Shown: one piece after another, positions 39,828-51,405 of the stretch
Numbering within the stretch: the first letter of the stretch is position 1
How the letters are laid out: each line of letters begins with the position of its first letter
From: Bolinopsis microptera
Lineage: Eukaryota; Ctenophora; Tentaculata; Lobata; Bolinopsidae
Length of the DNA stretch: 64,000 bases
Direction: 5' to 3'
Assembly (NCBI RefSeq): GCF_026151205.1
Contig: NC_087075.1
Span: 14,893,628 to 14,957,627, forward strand
Notes under the pieces: generated by a model
The model's database searches: none
The model's input: only the letters and a program-made list of their open reading frames with translations
What the model was told of the DNA's origin: nothing
Position numbers and translations under genes: made by a program

Positions 39828-41261
39828 CAGTAGTCTGAACTTCAGTCAGTAGTCTGTAGTTTAAGTCAGTAGCATGTAGTCAGTCCAGTAGTCCTGTATT
39901 TCAAGTCAGTAGTCTGTAGTTCAGTCAGTATTCTGTAGGTCAGTCAGTAGTCTGTAGTTCAGGTCAGTAGTCTTGGATACTTCAGTCAGTATCCTGTACT
40001 TCAGTCATGTAGTCTGTAGTTGTCAGTCAGTAGTCTGTAGTTCAGTCAGTAGTCTGTACTTCAGTCAGTAGTTCCCGGTACTTCAGGTCAGTAGTCTGTA
40101 GTTTCAGTCAGTAGTCTGTAGTTCAGTCAGTAAGCTGTACTTCAGTCAGTAGTCTGTACTTTCAGTCAGTAGTCTGTACTCCGTCAGTATCTGTAGTTCA
40201 GTCATAGTCTGTAGTTCAGTCAGTTGTCAGTACTCCAGTCAGTAGTCTGTACTGTCAGTCATTATCTGTAGTTCAGTCAGTAGTCTTGTAGTTTCAGTCA
40301 GTAGTCTTACTTCAGTCAGTAGTCTGTACTTCAGTCAGTAGTCTGTAGTTCAGTCAGAAGTCTGTAGTTCAGTCAGTAGTCCTGTAGTTTAGTCAGTAGT
40401 CTGTAGTTCATCAGTAGTCTTACTTCAGTCAGAGTCTGTACTTCGTCAGTATCCGGTACTTCAGTCAGTAGTCGTACTTCAGTCAGTAAGTCTGTAGTTC
40501 AGTCAGTAGTCTGTACTTCAGTCAGGGAGCTGAACTTCATTCAGTATCTGTACTTCATCGTAGTCTGGTAGTTCAGTCATAGTCTGTACTTCAGTCAGTA
40601 GTCTGTAGTTTATCAGTAGCATGAGTTCAGTCAGTATCTGTAGATCAGTCAGTAGTCTGTAGTTCATCAGTAGTCTGTAGTTCAGGTCAGTAGTCTGGCA
40701 GTTCCAGTCAGGTAGTCAGTACTTCTCAGTCAGTAGTCTGTACTTCAGCAGTAGTCTGGACTTCAGTCAGTATCTGTACTTCATCAGTATCTGTACTTCA
40801 GTCAGTAGTTCCCCCCACTGTTAGTTCCAGTCAGTAGTCTGTCTTCAGTCAGTAGTCCTGTAGTTTATCAGTAGCATGTAGTTCCGTCAGAAGTCTGTAG
40901 TTCATCCAGTAGTCCAGAGTTCAGTCCAGTAGTCTGTAGTTCAGTCAGTAGTCTGTAGTTCAGGTCAAGTAGTCTGTACTTCAGTCAGTAGTCTGTACTT
41001 CAGTCAGTATGTCTGTACTTCAGTCCAGTAGTCTGTAGTTCAGGTCATTATCTGTATTCAGTCAGTAGGTCTGTACTCAGGCAGTAGTCTGTACTTCAGT
41101 CATAGGACTGTAGTTCATCAGTAGTCTGTAACTTTCAGTCAGTAGTCCCTGTACTTCAGTCAGTAGTCCTGAGTTTCAGCAGTAGTTCTGTAGTTTCCAG
41201 TCAGTATCTGTAGTTTAGTCCCATTAGTCTTAGTTCATCAGTAGTCTGTAACTTCAGTCCT
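39828..41261 (+). repeat. 19-bp minisatellite, unit 6
   Basis: Same array; a short CCCCCC artefact lies at about 40,811. Confidence 0.95.
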
Positions 41262-42068
41262 AGTCTGTCTTTATATCACTTGTATTACTACTGCCGTGTA
41301 TGACCTCGAGACCTCATTCTATGGGTCTAGATGAAAGATAATGAACAAAAACGTGAATATGATTATATCGTAACATGATAGTGAATACGAAAGTTTTAGT
41401 TAATGATGGATTGCACGACCCGAGGCAGTACTCCGGCATAACGCCTATAAAAAATGTTTAATTACAATCAATTTAAAAGATATACACAACATACATACAT
41501 ATAGATAACACACTTAGGGGAATGCAAAAGGTTTCTTATCTCTTACATAATTTGAACGTAATACAGATCTGAAAGAATGTCACAGATACTTATCAGGAAA
41601 ATGGCAGTGAAATTGTGGATGCGTGTAGCATTGTAAAATACCTCGAAAATAGTCATATTTCGTTTCTGGCGATAAAAGTTTTGTGTTTCGTTGCTGTACT
41701 TCCCGCAAACTTTAATCACACCTTTTAACACACTTCCTAAACCTCTGGCAACGTAGCGACTGTGGAGTGTGGGTATTCTGATTACCAAATATGTCACTGA
41801 ACATCTAAAACAGTTTGAAAGTAGTATAGCACGATATTAAACACCGAAATCAACTCCTGAGTAATGCCTCAGAATAGACTCTTTGTAATTTTTTGGCTCG
41901 GTCGATATCTGGTCTGTGATTTTCATCATTCAGCATCGGTGTAGTTTTCTGCAAATTTACACATGATAGAACCAATTTGTCCGCGCTCAAAATTTACCTG
42001 AAAACTGGCCGAGTTCTGAGTGTGGATATTGATTAAATAAAGGAATTCTTTAAAAATTAGTATTTCAG

Positions 42069-44583
42069 AAAGAAAAAGTAGAGCAAATATTCTCGGAAAA
42101 ATCCATAGCCAAAAAGTCGAAAGATGATTCTATTACCTGAATCTGGGAAGAACCATTGGAAGATCTACACACAAGGTAAACATAAACAATTTATTGTTAA
42201 TTATATAATAATTATAGTGTAGACCCGGCTACGCCGGGATTTCACTGCCGCATTAAAAAGGGTAGGAGTAATTACCCGCTGAGTCAAAACCCGGATTAGG
42301 CGAGCAATTCTTTCGGAGTGCCCTCAACGTATCCAATAGTTAGCTTAAAAGATAGTAACTTTCTTAATGAATAATCAATAAAATTACACCTTAACACCAT
42401 GCACCACACCAGCCCTATCATATTTTGTGAACATGCTTTACATTGTCGTATGAAAGAATGAACTCTCTCTACAGTCCAAACAGAACCGTTTTTGAGCACT
42501 GCCCGGTCCCTACTAAGTTTATAGTATTATATGACCATGTAATATATACGGCCCATTAATATATACGCTACATATGCAGAGAGAGAGCTACCCCGTTAAC
42601 TCTTGCCGTTCTTCATCAAGGCATTTTATGTAACATTATTTTGTGGTACAAAACCATCAATTAAACCACTTACCACCGCCGATTTTTTATAAAAATTTGC
42701 TTATTGGCTTCGTCAGAGTTTTGTCGCAACTAAACCGAAAAAACCAGTCCCGTACTATTACCGTTTTTTTTGTATAACCGTTCGGAAATTACACACAGAC
42801 ACACACATACATACACACACACCGACACAAACCACATTCTGGTGTTATTAAGTTGATTAATACACTTGCAGACCGGACCTTTGTATCGTCCATGGCACAA
42901 ATCCAAAATATCACTCCACTCTAACAACATATTAATGTGGATATTCTGTTTTTTAGAAACTGCCCCTGGTATGCTGAAGCTCGGTGTTGTTTCTGAAGTT
43001 GGTGAGGTTGGATGTGTATGAACCTGCCAAGGGATTACTGGCTTTTATCAGAGGTAATGTGAATATGCATGTTCTATGTTTAAATTGTATGAGTGGCACC
43101 AAATAAGCTTTTGAATAGATCTAGCTAAGATAAAAATAGTTTGATAACAAATTAAGTGCAATGTTAAATGCAACCGAATGAAAAATGAAATGTAGACACT
43201 AATGTAGAAGTAATTTATATCAATTTTGATTCTGTGTTGAGCCCATATCTAATTATTACATAATATGCTAGTACTGAAATCCCGAGAATTTAAACAGTGT
43301 TACGAGAACTAACGCTGGAAAGTGACGAGGAAGCAGAAAGGGTGAAGGGTTAGTTTCCCTCTGTTGTAGATTTGAAGAAGAGAAATGTACTTACAGAACG
43401 TGGCGTGAGAGTTCACCACACTGTTCTATACTCAAACTCAGAGATTCGAACTAAAATTAATCATAACAATTTCCTAAACAGCCTCCATTTGAACATCAAT
43501 TTATAATGTAACCACTATAACATAGTATCTCTATGCTTTAAGCTCCTGTAAGTTCCACTAATTCTAGGACTAGACTCTGTACGTTGTATAAGTGGGCAGT
43601 TTCTTATCCTGCTCGTTGTTGATGTAGTTACTTGTTGACAAGACACGCAACTCCAACCTCACCACCAAACCGAATAGTGAACGTTTCTGTAAGCAAACAG
43701 ATATCAACAAGATATGGTAGGTGATTCATTCGATAAGGACTAGTGACCACCTTACCTCTTCATAAGAATATCTTTTTTAGTATGAAATGTTCAATGTTGC
43801 TTATATTAGCCCGAACCCTTAAAATTCCGGTAGGTTTTCCGTCATCTTAAAATCTTTTAAATGATTGTGCCACTATTTTTTAAACAAAAATACAGTTTTT
43901 AGGATTATCTGATATTGAGTTGAAACATTAAAAACAGGTGCTACAAGGAGTCATATCCAGAGTGTTTGAAGAGTACGGGTACATGGTGAACGTGGGTCAA
44001 GGGAGTAACGGCCTTCTCAACAAGAGTGCTGTGCTCTGAAGAAGTGTGATATGTCCGGGTGGGTGGTCAATACGGTTACTATGGGCAACCTTTTTTTTTT
44101 TGTTTTTTTTTATTTTAGTGAGAGTGTGTTATAAATTGTGGCAGGCCCGGGGATTGATTAAATTGTTTTATTTCTCTCTCCCAGAGTTTGAGATTAATAA
44201 TTACAATAATAAGTTTGACTCATATCTATAATCTCCTGAACGTTCTGTGCAAGTCTGAAGAAGAATTACGTGAGTTATTAAAGGGTCGCGTAATGGGCAG
44301 ATAACTTCTGGGCCACTGTATAATTGGGTAGCTCTGGCAGTGTATCAGGGTCAAACATTTATTAATAAAATATTTAATTTTAGCAGGGAGATATATTATT
44401 AATCATTCTTATTAACCTGTCTAATTAACACAGTCTAATTAACACAGGACTGTACGAGCGGTAGGGAAATGAAAGCCTTTCGAGAAAACAGTAACCACTT
44501 CTCTTCTCTGACGCCAGTCACCTTGTTAATAATCACCGTTTAAAAACAAGGCTGCTAACGGACGAGATGTACCTTCCTTGGGG
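42069..44583 (+). CDS. PDCD11: RRP5/PDCD11-like N-terminal exons, unit 7
   Basis: Exons at 42069-42175, 42957-43053, 43272-43348, 43568-43715, 43938-44118 and 44448-44583. This is the last copy before the array ends. A T-rich insertion (44,092-44,112) sits near the end of exon 5, where the other units read AACCTTATTTTAG. Exon 1 and its donor (AAGGTAAAC) and the exon 2 donor (GAGGTAATG) are intact. No continuation into RRP5 exons beyond exon 6 appears between here and the array end. Confidence 0.85.
42221..42836 (+). mobile_element. Retroposon-like insertion in RRP5 intron 1, unit 7
   Basis: The head is reduced to CCCGGCTACGCCGGG; the tail at 42788-42836 has ACACATACATAC substitutions. Confidence 0.35.
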
Positions 44584-45431
44584 TTAGTCCAGGTAGGGTA
44601 CTCTTACCACTTAGGGACTGTTTTGCTGGGGTGATGCAACGCCAATTTTAATGTCAGTATTCCAATAAAAACCCCAAATCTGACATTGACATTAATTGAC
44701 ATTTAATTGACATTAATTGACATTAAATTGACATTAATTGACATTAAGTGACATTAATTACATTATTCGATAAATATTCAAGAATGCACGTCTATGTAAG
44801 TTAGATCTGTTCAAAAAACAAAAATGTCCTTAAATAATTAGAGGTATGTTTCTTTATCTGTTGAGTCCTTAGTCAAAGACCACCAAAAAAAAATTTTCAG
44901 CATCCAAATCCAACTCTTCCGATCTTCGTCCCCGACCGGCCACGCCCATATTTATTGTTTTCTTATACAGTAAAATATCTAGAATCGGCTTTTTTGTAGT
45001 ATGAAGGAGTACTGTTAGCTGTTTAAAATTCGTTATTCAAAATAAATGTCAATGAAGGCATTTCGTTTAATGTGGTTTTTAAGTTCTGAATGATGTTAGA
45101 ACCACGCCCTTGGATGGCCAAGCCCATTTAAGGAAAATTAAATTTCGGGAAACCGTATTATTTTATTTATTGTTTAATGATCTGATTTTTCCCACATTTC
45201 ACATTCACAAATGTGATAGGTAGTGAATAAATTGATGACACAAAACGTTCTAAAGTGCTAAAATATGGTGTAAACTACTAATCTCTGGTCAAAAATATCA
45301 TGTCAATATATGTCAGTATTCCAAAAATTTTGCAAAACTGACATTAATTGACATTAAATGTCATTAATTGACATTAAATTGCATTCATTGACATGTAATT
45401 GACGTGCATTCCCCCCGTTTTTTGCAAAGAG

Positions 45432-46365
45432 AAGGTAACCGACTCGGTCAAAGGTTTTGCGGCTGCCGGACCAAAAAGACCCGATATATTCCCGGTTGTC
45501 GCATTTTTCCGGGGCCGGAACCGGGGTACTAAGACGAAGATATATAAGGCTGCCGAAAAGATTGAGATATCCCTTGATTGTTGGGGTTTTATCAATTAGT
45601 AATATTAAAAGCTGTGGACACAAGAGAAAGTGCTTAACAGTCCGACTAACTGTGTTCACGCCCTATTTCAAATTTCAACCAAACTTGCTGCTCTGGAGAG
45701 CAGCAGTCACATGTTGAATATGTTGTGGCGAGCAGTGCAAGAGGTCACTGATTGATCTCTGTATGAGCAGAGCTCGAAACGAGTTGGAATAAAATTCAAA
45801 CTTTGCAGAATCACTGCGGCCTTGCCTAGGCACAATGTACAAATTGCTTCAGTAGTAAAGCCCAAGATCCAGCAGCCAGTGCAAGCTCTTATAAGTCGTG
45901 CGCGTCAATATAACCGAGTATATGTCCAAAGTTTTTAATGGCCATGATGGACTTTGTTTATAATCCTTGACATTAAGGGGAGTTAGCACGGGTTTTGTTT
46001 TACCAAAAGAAAGCAGGGACCCTCTGGGCTCTGCTTGAAATGCTCATAAGTAAAGCATCAATGGTAGCTGTTTTGACTCTCACCCACTCAAAAATCTCAC
46101 ATCCAACGGGTCTGAACATTCGCTGAAGATAACAGGCGACCGTGGAGGCGTGGAATTTACCGTCACTGAGAGCAATGGACTGGATGCCCCTTAGTAAGAA
46201 TTTGACAGAAATATTATACATATTTAGGAACACTTAAAAAAGAAATGTCCCTGTTGAATATCCGTCCCAAATTTTTGAAACCGTACCGAAACCGGAACCG
46301 GAACCGGAGATTAAAGCCGAATTTCCGCATGGAAGGATTCAAGCGGAATATCCGGTCAGTTCCTA
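45432..46365. mobile_element. Non-autonomous hAT-like transposon, unit 7
   Basis: The left boundary is damaged (TTGCAAAGAGAAGG). The right boundary GTTCCTA followed by TGCTAGA is clear. Length is about 934 bp. Confidence 0.75.
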
Positions 46366-47035
46366 TGCTAGAAGGGCTGCTTTATTTCTACTATGGTCCA
46401 TGGAGATATTTCTTCTTCTGTGGCTATTAAATATATTTCCTTTTTACTTTAAAAACTGTACTATGTGTTATTCAATCGCGATGTTTCTTTTATTCACAAC
46501 TAAATAATCCCCGTTTGACCCTGATATCCCTAACAGGCCCGTACACCTAATACATCTAAGGACATGTACAACAGAAGAGTGTACTGGAGGTGTACCCTGC
46601 TAACGCAAGTTAGCCGCCAGAGTCCCTCCTCATAAACCCTGAAAACAATGTTGGCGTTGGTAACCTTCTTGAATGATGCTATAGGTTCATTTTAGGAGAT
46701 AAATAAGGATTTACTGTGTGATAAGGTTCAACAATTCTCTACTGTAGCTACTCACTAGAATATTTGCTAGAATTTGTAAACCATAATGTAACAGTGTAAA
46801 TCATGGTAACAGTGTAACAGTGTAATATGTAAGACAGGTAAATCATTGCAAAATGTAACAGTGTAATGTAACAGTGATACAACGCTCAGACATTGCTGTT
46901 GATTAAATTGAACTGCCATGTAACCATGGAAGACACCCTGCTAGCCAACTAAAGAAGTGGTGATGTTGTGGAGGATAGTGGGGAGGTGGTCAGGGTTTAC
47001 TAAACGGGGTGCATATTTCTCACTTGAGAAAACGG

Positions 47036-48463
47036 TCAGTAGTCCCTTACTTCAGGTCAGTAGTCGTAGTTTAGTCAGTAGCATTAGTTCAGGTCAGTAG
47101 TCTGTAGTTCAGTCATAGTCTGTAGTTCAGTCAGTAAGTCTGTAGTTTCTTTCAGGTAGTCCTGTAGTCAGTCAGTATCCTGTACTTCAGTCCCAGTTAT
47201 CTGTACTCAGTCAGTAGTCTGTAGTTCATCAGTAGTCTGTAGTCAGTCAGTAGCGTACTGTATTCAGGTCAGTAGTGCTGTACTTCAGTCATAGTCTGTA
47301 TTTTCAGTCAGTAGTCCTGAGTTCAGTCAGTAGTCTGTACTTCAGTCAGTATCCTGTACTTCATTCAGTAAGTCTGTAAATTCAGTCAGTAGTCGTAGTT
47401 CAGTCAGTAGTCCGTGTAGTTCAGTCAGTAGTCTGTAACCAGTCAGTAGTCCTGTACAGCAGTCAGTAGTCTGTAGTGTCAGTCAGGATCTGTAGTTCAG
47501 TCAGTAGTCTGTACTCAGGCCGTAGTCTGTACTTCAGCAGTTAGTCGTAGTGCAGTCAGTAGTCTGTAGTATCAGTCAGTAGTCTGTAGTTTAGTCAGTA
47601 GTCTGTAGTTCAGTCATAGGCTGTCCCTTCAGTCAGTAGTCTGTACTTCAGTCAGTAGTCTGTACTCAGTCAGTATCCTGTACTTCAGGTCATGGTAGTC
47701 TGTAGTTCAGTCAGTATCGTACTTCCAGTCAGTAGTGTCTTATCACATCATAGTCTTGTACTTCATCAGTAGTCTGTAGTTCAGTCAGTAGTCTGTACTT
47801 CAGTCCGTAAGTCCGTAGTTTAGTCAGTAGCATGTAGTTCATCCATAGTCTGTAGTTGCAGTCAGTAGTCTGTAGTTCAGTCAGATAGTCCTGTAGTACA
47901 GTCAGTAGTCTGTATTCAGTCAGCAGTCTGTACTTCAGTCAGTATCTGTCAACTTCATCAGTAGTCTGACTTCCAGTCAGTAGTCAGTACTTCAGTCAGT
48001 AGTCTGTACTTCCAGTCAGTAGTCTGTTAGTTTCAGTCGTAGTCCCTGTACTTCAGTCATAGTCTGTAGTTTAGTCAGTACATGTATTGCAGTCAGTAGT
48101 CTGTAGTTCAGTCAGTAGTCTGAGTTCAGTCAGTAGTCTGTAGTTCAGTCAGTAGTCTGTAGTCAGTCAGTAGTCTGTACTTCAGGCAGTAGTTCTGTAC
48201 TTCAGTCAGTAGTCTGTACTTCAGTCAGTAGTCTGTATTCAGTCAGTAGTCTGTTAGATTTCGTCAGTAGTCTGTACTTCAGTCAGTAGTCTGCACTTCA
48301 GTCAAGAAGTCCTGTAGTCAGTCATAAGGTCTGTACTTCAGTCAGTAGTCTGTACTTCCGTCAGTAGTCTGTAGTTCAGTCAGTAGTCTGTAGTTCAGTC
48401 AAGGAGTCTGTAGTTTAGTCAGTAGTCCCTGGTAGTTCAGTCAGTAGTCTGTTACTTCAGTCT
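47036..48463 (+). repeat. 19-bp minisatellite, unit 7 (last of array)
   Basis: Full-length array followed by the usual CTTTATATCA junction. The flank then diverges from the unit consensus within about 20 bp, marking the right end of the 7.17 kb array. Confidence 0.95.
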
Positions 48464-48493
48464 AGTCCAGTCCTTTATATCAATTTATTACTA

Positions 48494-49760
48494 ATGTAGT
48501 CACAACTGATGACAAAAACTTCAGTGTTGAAAGTCATCTTCAGACTAAGAGTGCTTCTCGGCTTCTGTGTGGTTTTGTTGTTTACCTGACGAATGATAAA
48601 CCTAATAATGAGTCCCCACGTACTGCAAAGTAGTGGCAGTCATCCTGTCTCTTTAACATCGCCTTTCTTTATCAAGTTTGTTAGGTTATTGTTATCAATT
48701 TGTTTAACTTACATTACATTAATTAACGTGCTACAATGTACAGCCTCGTTGAACCATGGACAGTGTTTTGTTTTATTTAATCGTTAAACGGATAGGAAGC
48801 TTATAATTATATATAACATATATATATAATTATATAACATATATATTACATTATTACTATGCCGTGTCTTTCTTCCGTAGCGTTTGTACGTTATAACTTA
48901 GTTATCATATAGACAAGCTTTATATTTGTAGCCTTGCTGTCTGTAAGCATTCCCTTTGAGGCGAGGTTTTAGGCTATAAAGTTATCTGTGTATGCTCGTT
49001 AAGGGGGCGTATATTGTACACTGTATAGCGTATATCGTATAGCGTATATCGTATATCGTATTATAGCGTATATCGTATAGCGTAAAGCGTATATCGTATA
49101 GCGTATAACTTACAGCTAATAACTAACCTATATAGCTCTGATAAAGTTATCTCTGTATCCCTGCAATGTCTGCAATGATATTGATAACTACTGTTTTAGG
49201 TTTTAAAGGACTCGTTTGTTCGTAGTAACTAAACTTGCTGTGTAGGCTCGTTAGGCTTTATAATTGGCTAGTGATCTGTGATATGCCTGGTTAGCGCTGA
49301 ACGTTTGCGGAGGTTAGTGCTGAACGCTTGCGGAGTGACCTTTTATCATTCTCAACAAGTTTTTCGGAAGCTACGTCGTGCCTTTTGGGTCTATTTTATC
49401 TCCTCTTATATTATAATGTATACACTTTCATTAGAATTGCTTTATAAAGTTGTCAGAATGCATCTTTGCCTTTGGAAGAGATGTATTTACAGCGTGTTTA
49501 CATCTTTAAGTAGGCCGTGCGACCAGTTTCCAAGTTTTAATGAATTATACACATTACTTTGGTTCCCCTAGATGGTTATCTTAATAATTTGAAGACGATG
49601 CTATTGTGAAATTTGCAGTGTCTGGTGATAGTTGGATTATTTTACTTTTAGTTGTTATATTATATATAATCAAGAGGCTTGCATATGAACATATTGACAT
49701 GGGTGTAGAGTTGAGCCTGTACGGAACCTAGTAGTTTCAGTTCCTTGTTTAACTTGCCGT
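48494..49760. other. AT-rich DNA without a recognisable gene
   Basis: Clean, non-repetitive sequence apart from an AT microsatellite (about 48,802-48,858) and a GTATA array. A 97-codon plus-strand frame (49278-49571) has basic and hydrophobic stretches but no domain I recognise. It lies upstream of a probable retroposon 3' end, so it could be a decayed element tail. Confidence 0.5.
49023..49107 (+). repeat. GTATATC/GTATAGC microsatellite
   Basis: Alternating 7-8 bp units GTATATC and GTATAGC, about eleven in total. Confidence 0.9.
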
Positions 49761-49881
49761 ACAGCAAGGACATCCACTACTTTAGCCCGGCGAGGCACAT
49801 AGCTCATTATATTGCATTCTAATAAACCTGTTTTAAAGCCCTTATTGGTGGCCCTCGTGGCCTTTCAATCAATCAATCAAA
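49740..49881 (+). mobile_element. Probable non-LTR retroposon 3' end with (ATCA)n tail
   Basis: AATAAACCTGTTTTAAAGCC is followed by the small hairpin GGCCCTCGTGGCC and then TCAATCAATCAATCAA. A stem-loop followed by a short tandem repeat is the usual 3' end of several LINE and LINE-mobilised SINE families. The body upstream is not recognisable, so the 5' limit is arbitrary. Confidence 0.4.
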
Positions 49882-50252
49882 TAATGCAAAGTGGTAATGT
49901 ATAGCCTCTCGGACAATCGACCTATAAATAAACCTCATTGAGTCCGACGATCCGAAAATAATACACCTGAAAGTTTAGGGTGGGATAATCAATCGTTGTC
50001 GTGGAAACAGATCCGATCTACTGTTTACTATGTCACTTGTCAGGCATGTAGGTTGAGGTAGCAAGATTAGCTCCCCCTCTCCTTCTCCTATCTCTCTCTA
50101 CCTCTTCCCTTTGATGTTACCAGCTCGTACTCAATCGATTGTGCGTGATCATGAACCAATTACCAGTCAGTGGTTGACGGCAGGTAATTGATAACTTTGT
50201 CACAACCGCGAGTTTCGCTTCTGTCTTCTAAGAACTTTGTCTCTGTCGCGTC

Positions 50253-50648
50253 GTCACGTGACTGGTAAATGTCACGTGACTGGTGAATGTCACGTGACTG
50301 GTAAATGTCACGTGACTGGTAAATGTCACGTGACTGGTGAATGTCACGTGACTGGTAAATGTCACGTGACTGGTAAATGTCACGTGACTGGTAAATGTCA
50401 CGTGACTGGTAAATGTCACGTGACTGGTGAATGTCACGTGACTGGTAAATGTCACGTGACTGGTAAATGTCACGTGACTGGTGAATGTCACGTGACTGGT
50501 AAATGTCACGTGACTGGTAAATGTCACGTGACTGGTAAATGTCACGTGACTGGTAAATGTCACGTGACTGGTAAATGTCACGTGACTGGTAAATGTCACG
50601 TGGCTGGTAAATGTCACGTGACTGGTAAATGTCACGTGACTGGTAAAT
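50253..50648 (+). repeat. 18-bp minisatellite with a CACGTG E-box per unit
   Basis: Exactly 22 units of GTCACGTGACTGGTAAAT (396 bp). Variants are TGGTGAAT in units 2, 5, 10 and 13, and TGGCTGGT in one late unit. Since 18 is divisible by three, both strands stay open and spell periodic HVTGKC (plus) or TSHVTF (minus). I regard that as a by-product of the repeat and not a gene. Each unit holds the palindrome CACGTG within GTCACGTGAC, a binding site type for bHLH-ZIP factors. Confidence 0.95.
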
Positions 50649-50841
50649 GGACGCTCTAACATCGGGTGCCGGCAGTATAGTAACCGGGCAATGTAGCCTG
50701 ATACCCTGAAATAGGGGCCCAGAGATCCCTGAAGTAGGGAGCCAGCAGCCACCTCTAAATCCTACAATAAGGTCTCACTTCTCTCACTTCTCTCCTCTGT
50801 GTCTCACTTTGGCCGCTTAAAGTCGTTGTGATTTAGCTGTT

Positions 50842-51303
50842 GTGAGCAGCCTTGTTGCATACCCTTGCTTTCTTCGTTGTAGCTGTCAGATTTGTCTCCC
50901 CCTGCTACTAGGGGCCTGGTCTATTTACTGGTCTATTTCCTCCCATATTTGCTTGTATGACTTGGTCATTAACTTTTGTTTTCACGCTCCCGATCGCTCC
51001 ACTAGACTCCTTTACCCTCACTTAGGCTGCTGTAAGTTGTGGTTACAGGCCCCTGAGACCTCCCTTAATTTTACTTACCCCTCTCTCCTTTCTGTAATCA
51101 GGAGTTCTGAAGAAAGGTTTGTTTGGTGTATTAATCCCCCCCTAGTCTCCACTACTGGTCAGAACAACTGTTACAATACTGGTTACCTTCACACTGCCCT
51201 ATTCTCGTATACTCTACTTTCTTGTGTTTTCATGCTCTATTGGTTTGTTCTTCTCTACTCTCCGCCAAGAGGAGCCAAGTATCTCAGGTACATTACACGT
51301 TAG
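50842..51303 (+). CDS. 153-codon ORF of unknown nature
   Basis: An ATG-initiated frame, cysteine- and aromatic-rich, with two hydrophobic stretches (around residues 15-45 and 115-142). It sits in pyrimidine-rich DNA, which favours such residues by composition. No family motif is visible. There is no splice or promoter support and no repeat copy to compare. It is more likely chance or part of an old element than a gene. Confidence 0.15.
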   Translation: MSSLVAYPCFLRCSCQICLPLLLGAWSIYWSISSHICLYDLVINFCFHAPDRSTRLLYPHLGCCKLWLQAPETSLNFTYPSLLSVIRSSEERFVWCINPPLVSTTGQNNCYNTGYLHTALFSYTLLSCVFMLYWFVLLYSPPRGAKYLRYITR

Positions 51304-51350
51304 TACACAATAACACGTTAGTACACATAACCGTGATACAGAGATCCTCT

Positions 51351-51405
51351 GTGTCCGCGTCCGCATGTCCGTGTGTCCGCGTGTCCGTGTGTCCGCATGT
51401 CCGTG
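51351..51405 (+). repeat. GTGTCCGC/GTGTCCGT short repeat
   Basis: About seven 8-bp units (GTGTCCGC, CATGTCCG, GTGTCCGT). Confidence 0.85.

Larger units (their letters stand above)
1..48493 (+). repeat. Head-to-tail tandem array of a ~7.17 kb unit
   Basis: Landmarks recur in the same order and orientation. RRP5 exon 1 starts at 6215, 13427, 20556, 27732, 34898 and 42069, giving steps of 7212, 7129, 7176, 7166 and 7171 bases. The window opens inside exon 2 of unit 1 and the array stops at about 48,493, just past the 19-bp minisatellite of unit 7. Order within a unit: RRP5 exon 1; intron 1 with a retroposon-like block; exons 2-6; TGACATTAAT array A; ~550 bp; array B; hAT-like element; ~430 bp; a short TGTAACAGTGTAAA repeat (for example 3735-3832 and 10914-11008); 19-bp minisatellite; ~750 bp of AT-rich DNA. 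Differences between copies are scattered one-base indels, not shared variant blocks. Confidence 0.95.

Noticed and set aside
1-48493. Tandem copies as a circular-template long-read artefact with missed adapters
   Set aside because: Hairpin-adapter read-through would give alternating strands, but all units are in the same orientation. Rolling-circle amplification of a circle remains possible and is noted in the findings.
48495-48545. Hammerhead-ribozyme-like CTGATGA ... GAAA (ACTGATGACAAAAACTTCAG)
   Set aside because: No proper stem II between the two cores and no cleavage-site strand to form stems I and III; it is only a short hairpin GATGAC/GTCATC.
50228-50752. 174-aa TSHVTF repeat protein and its plus-strand HVTGKC counterpart
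   Set aside because: Both strands of an 18-bp minisatellite are open because 18 is divisible by three; there is no start context or non-repeat domain.
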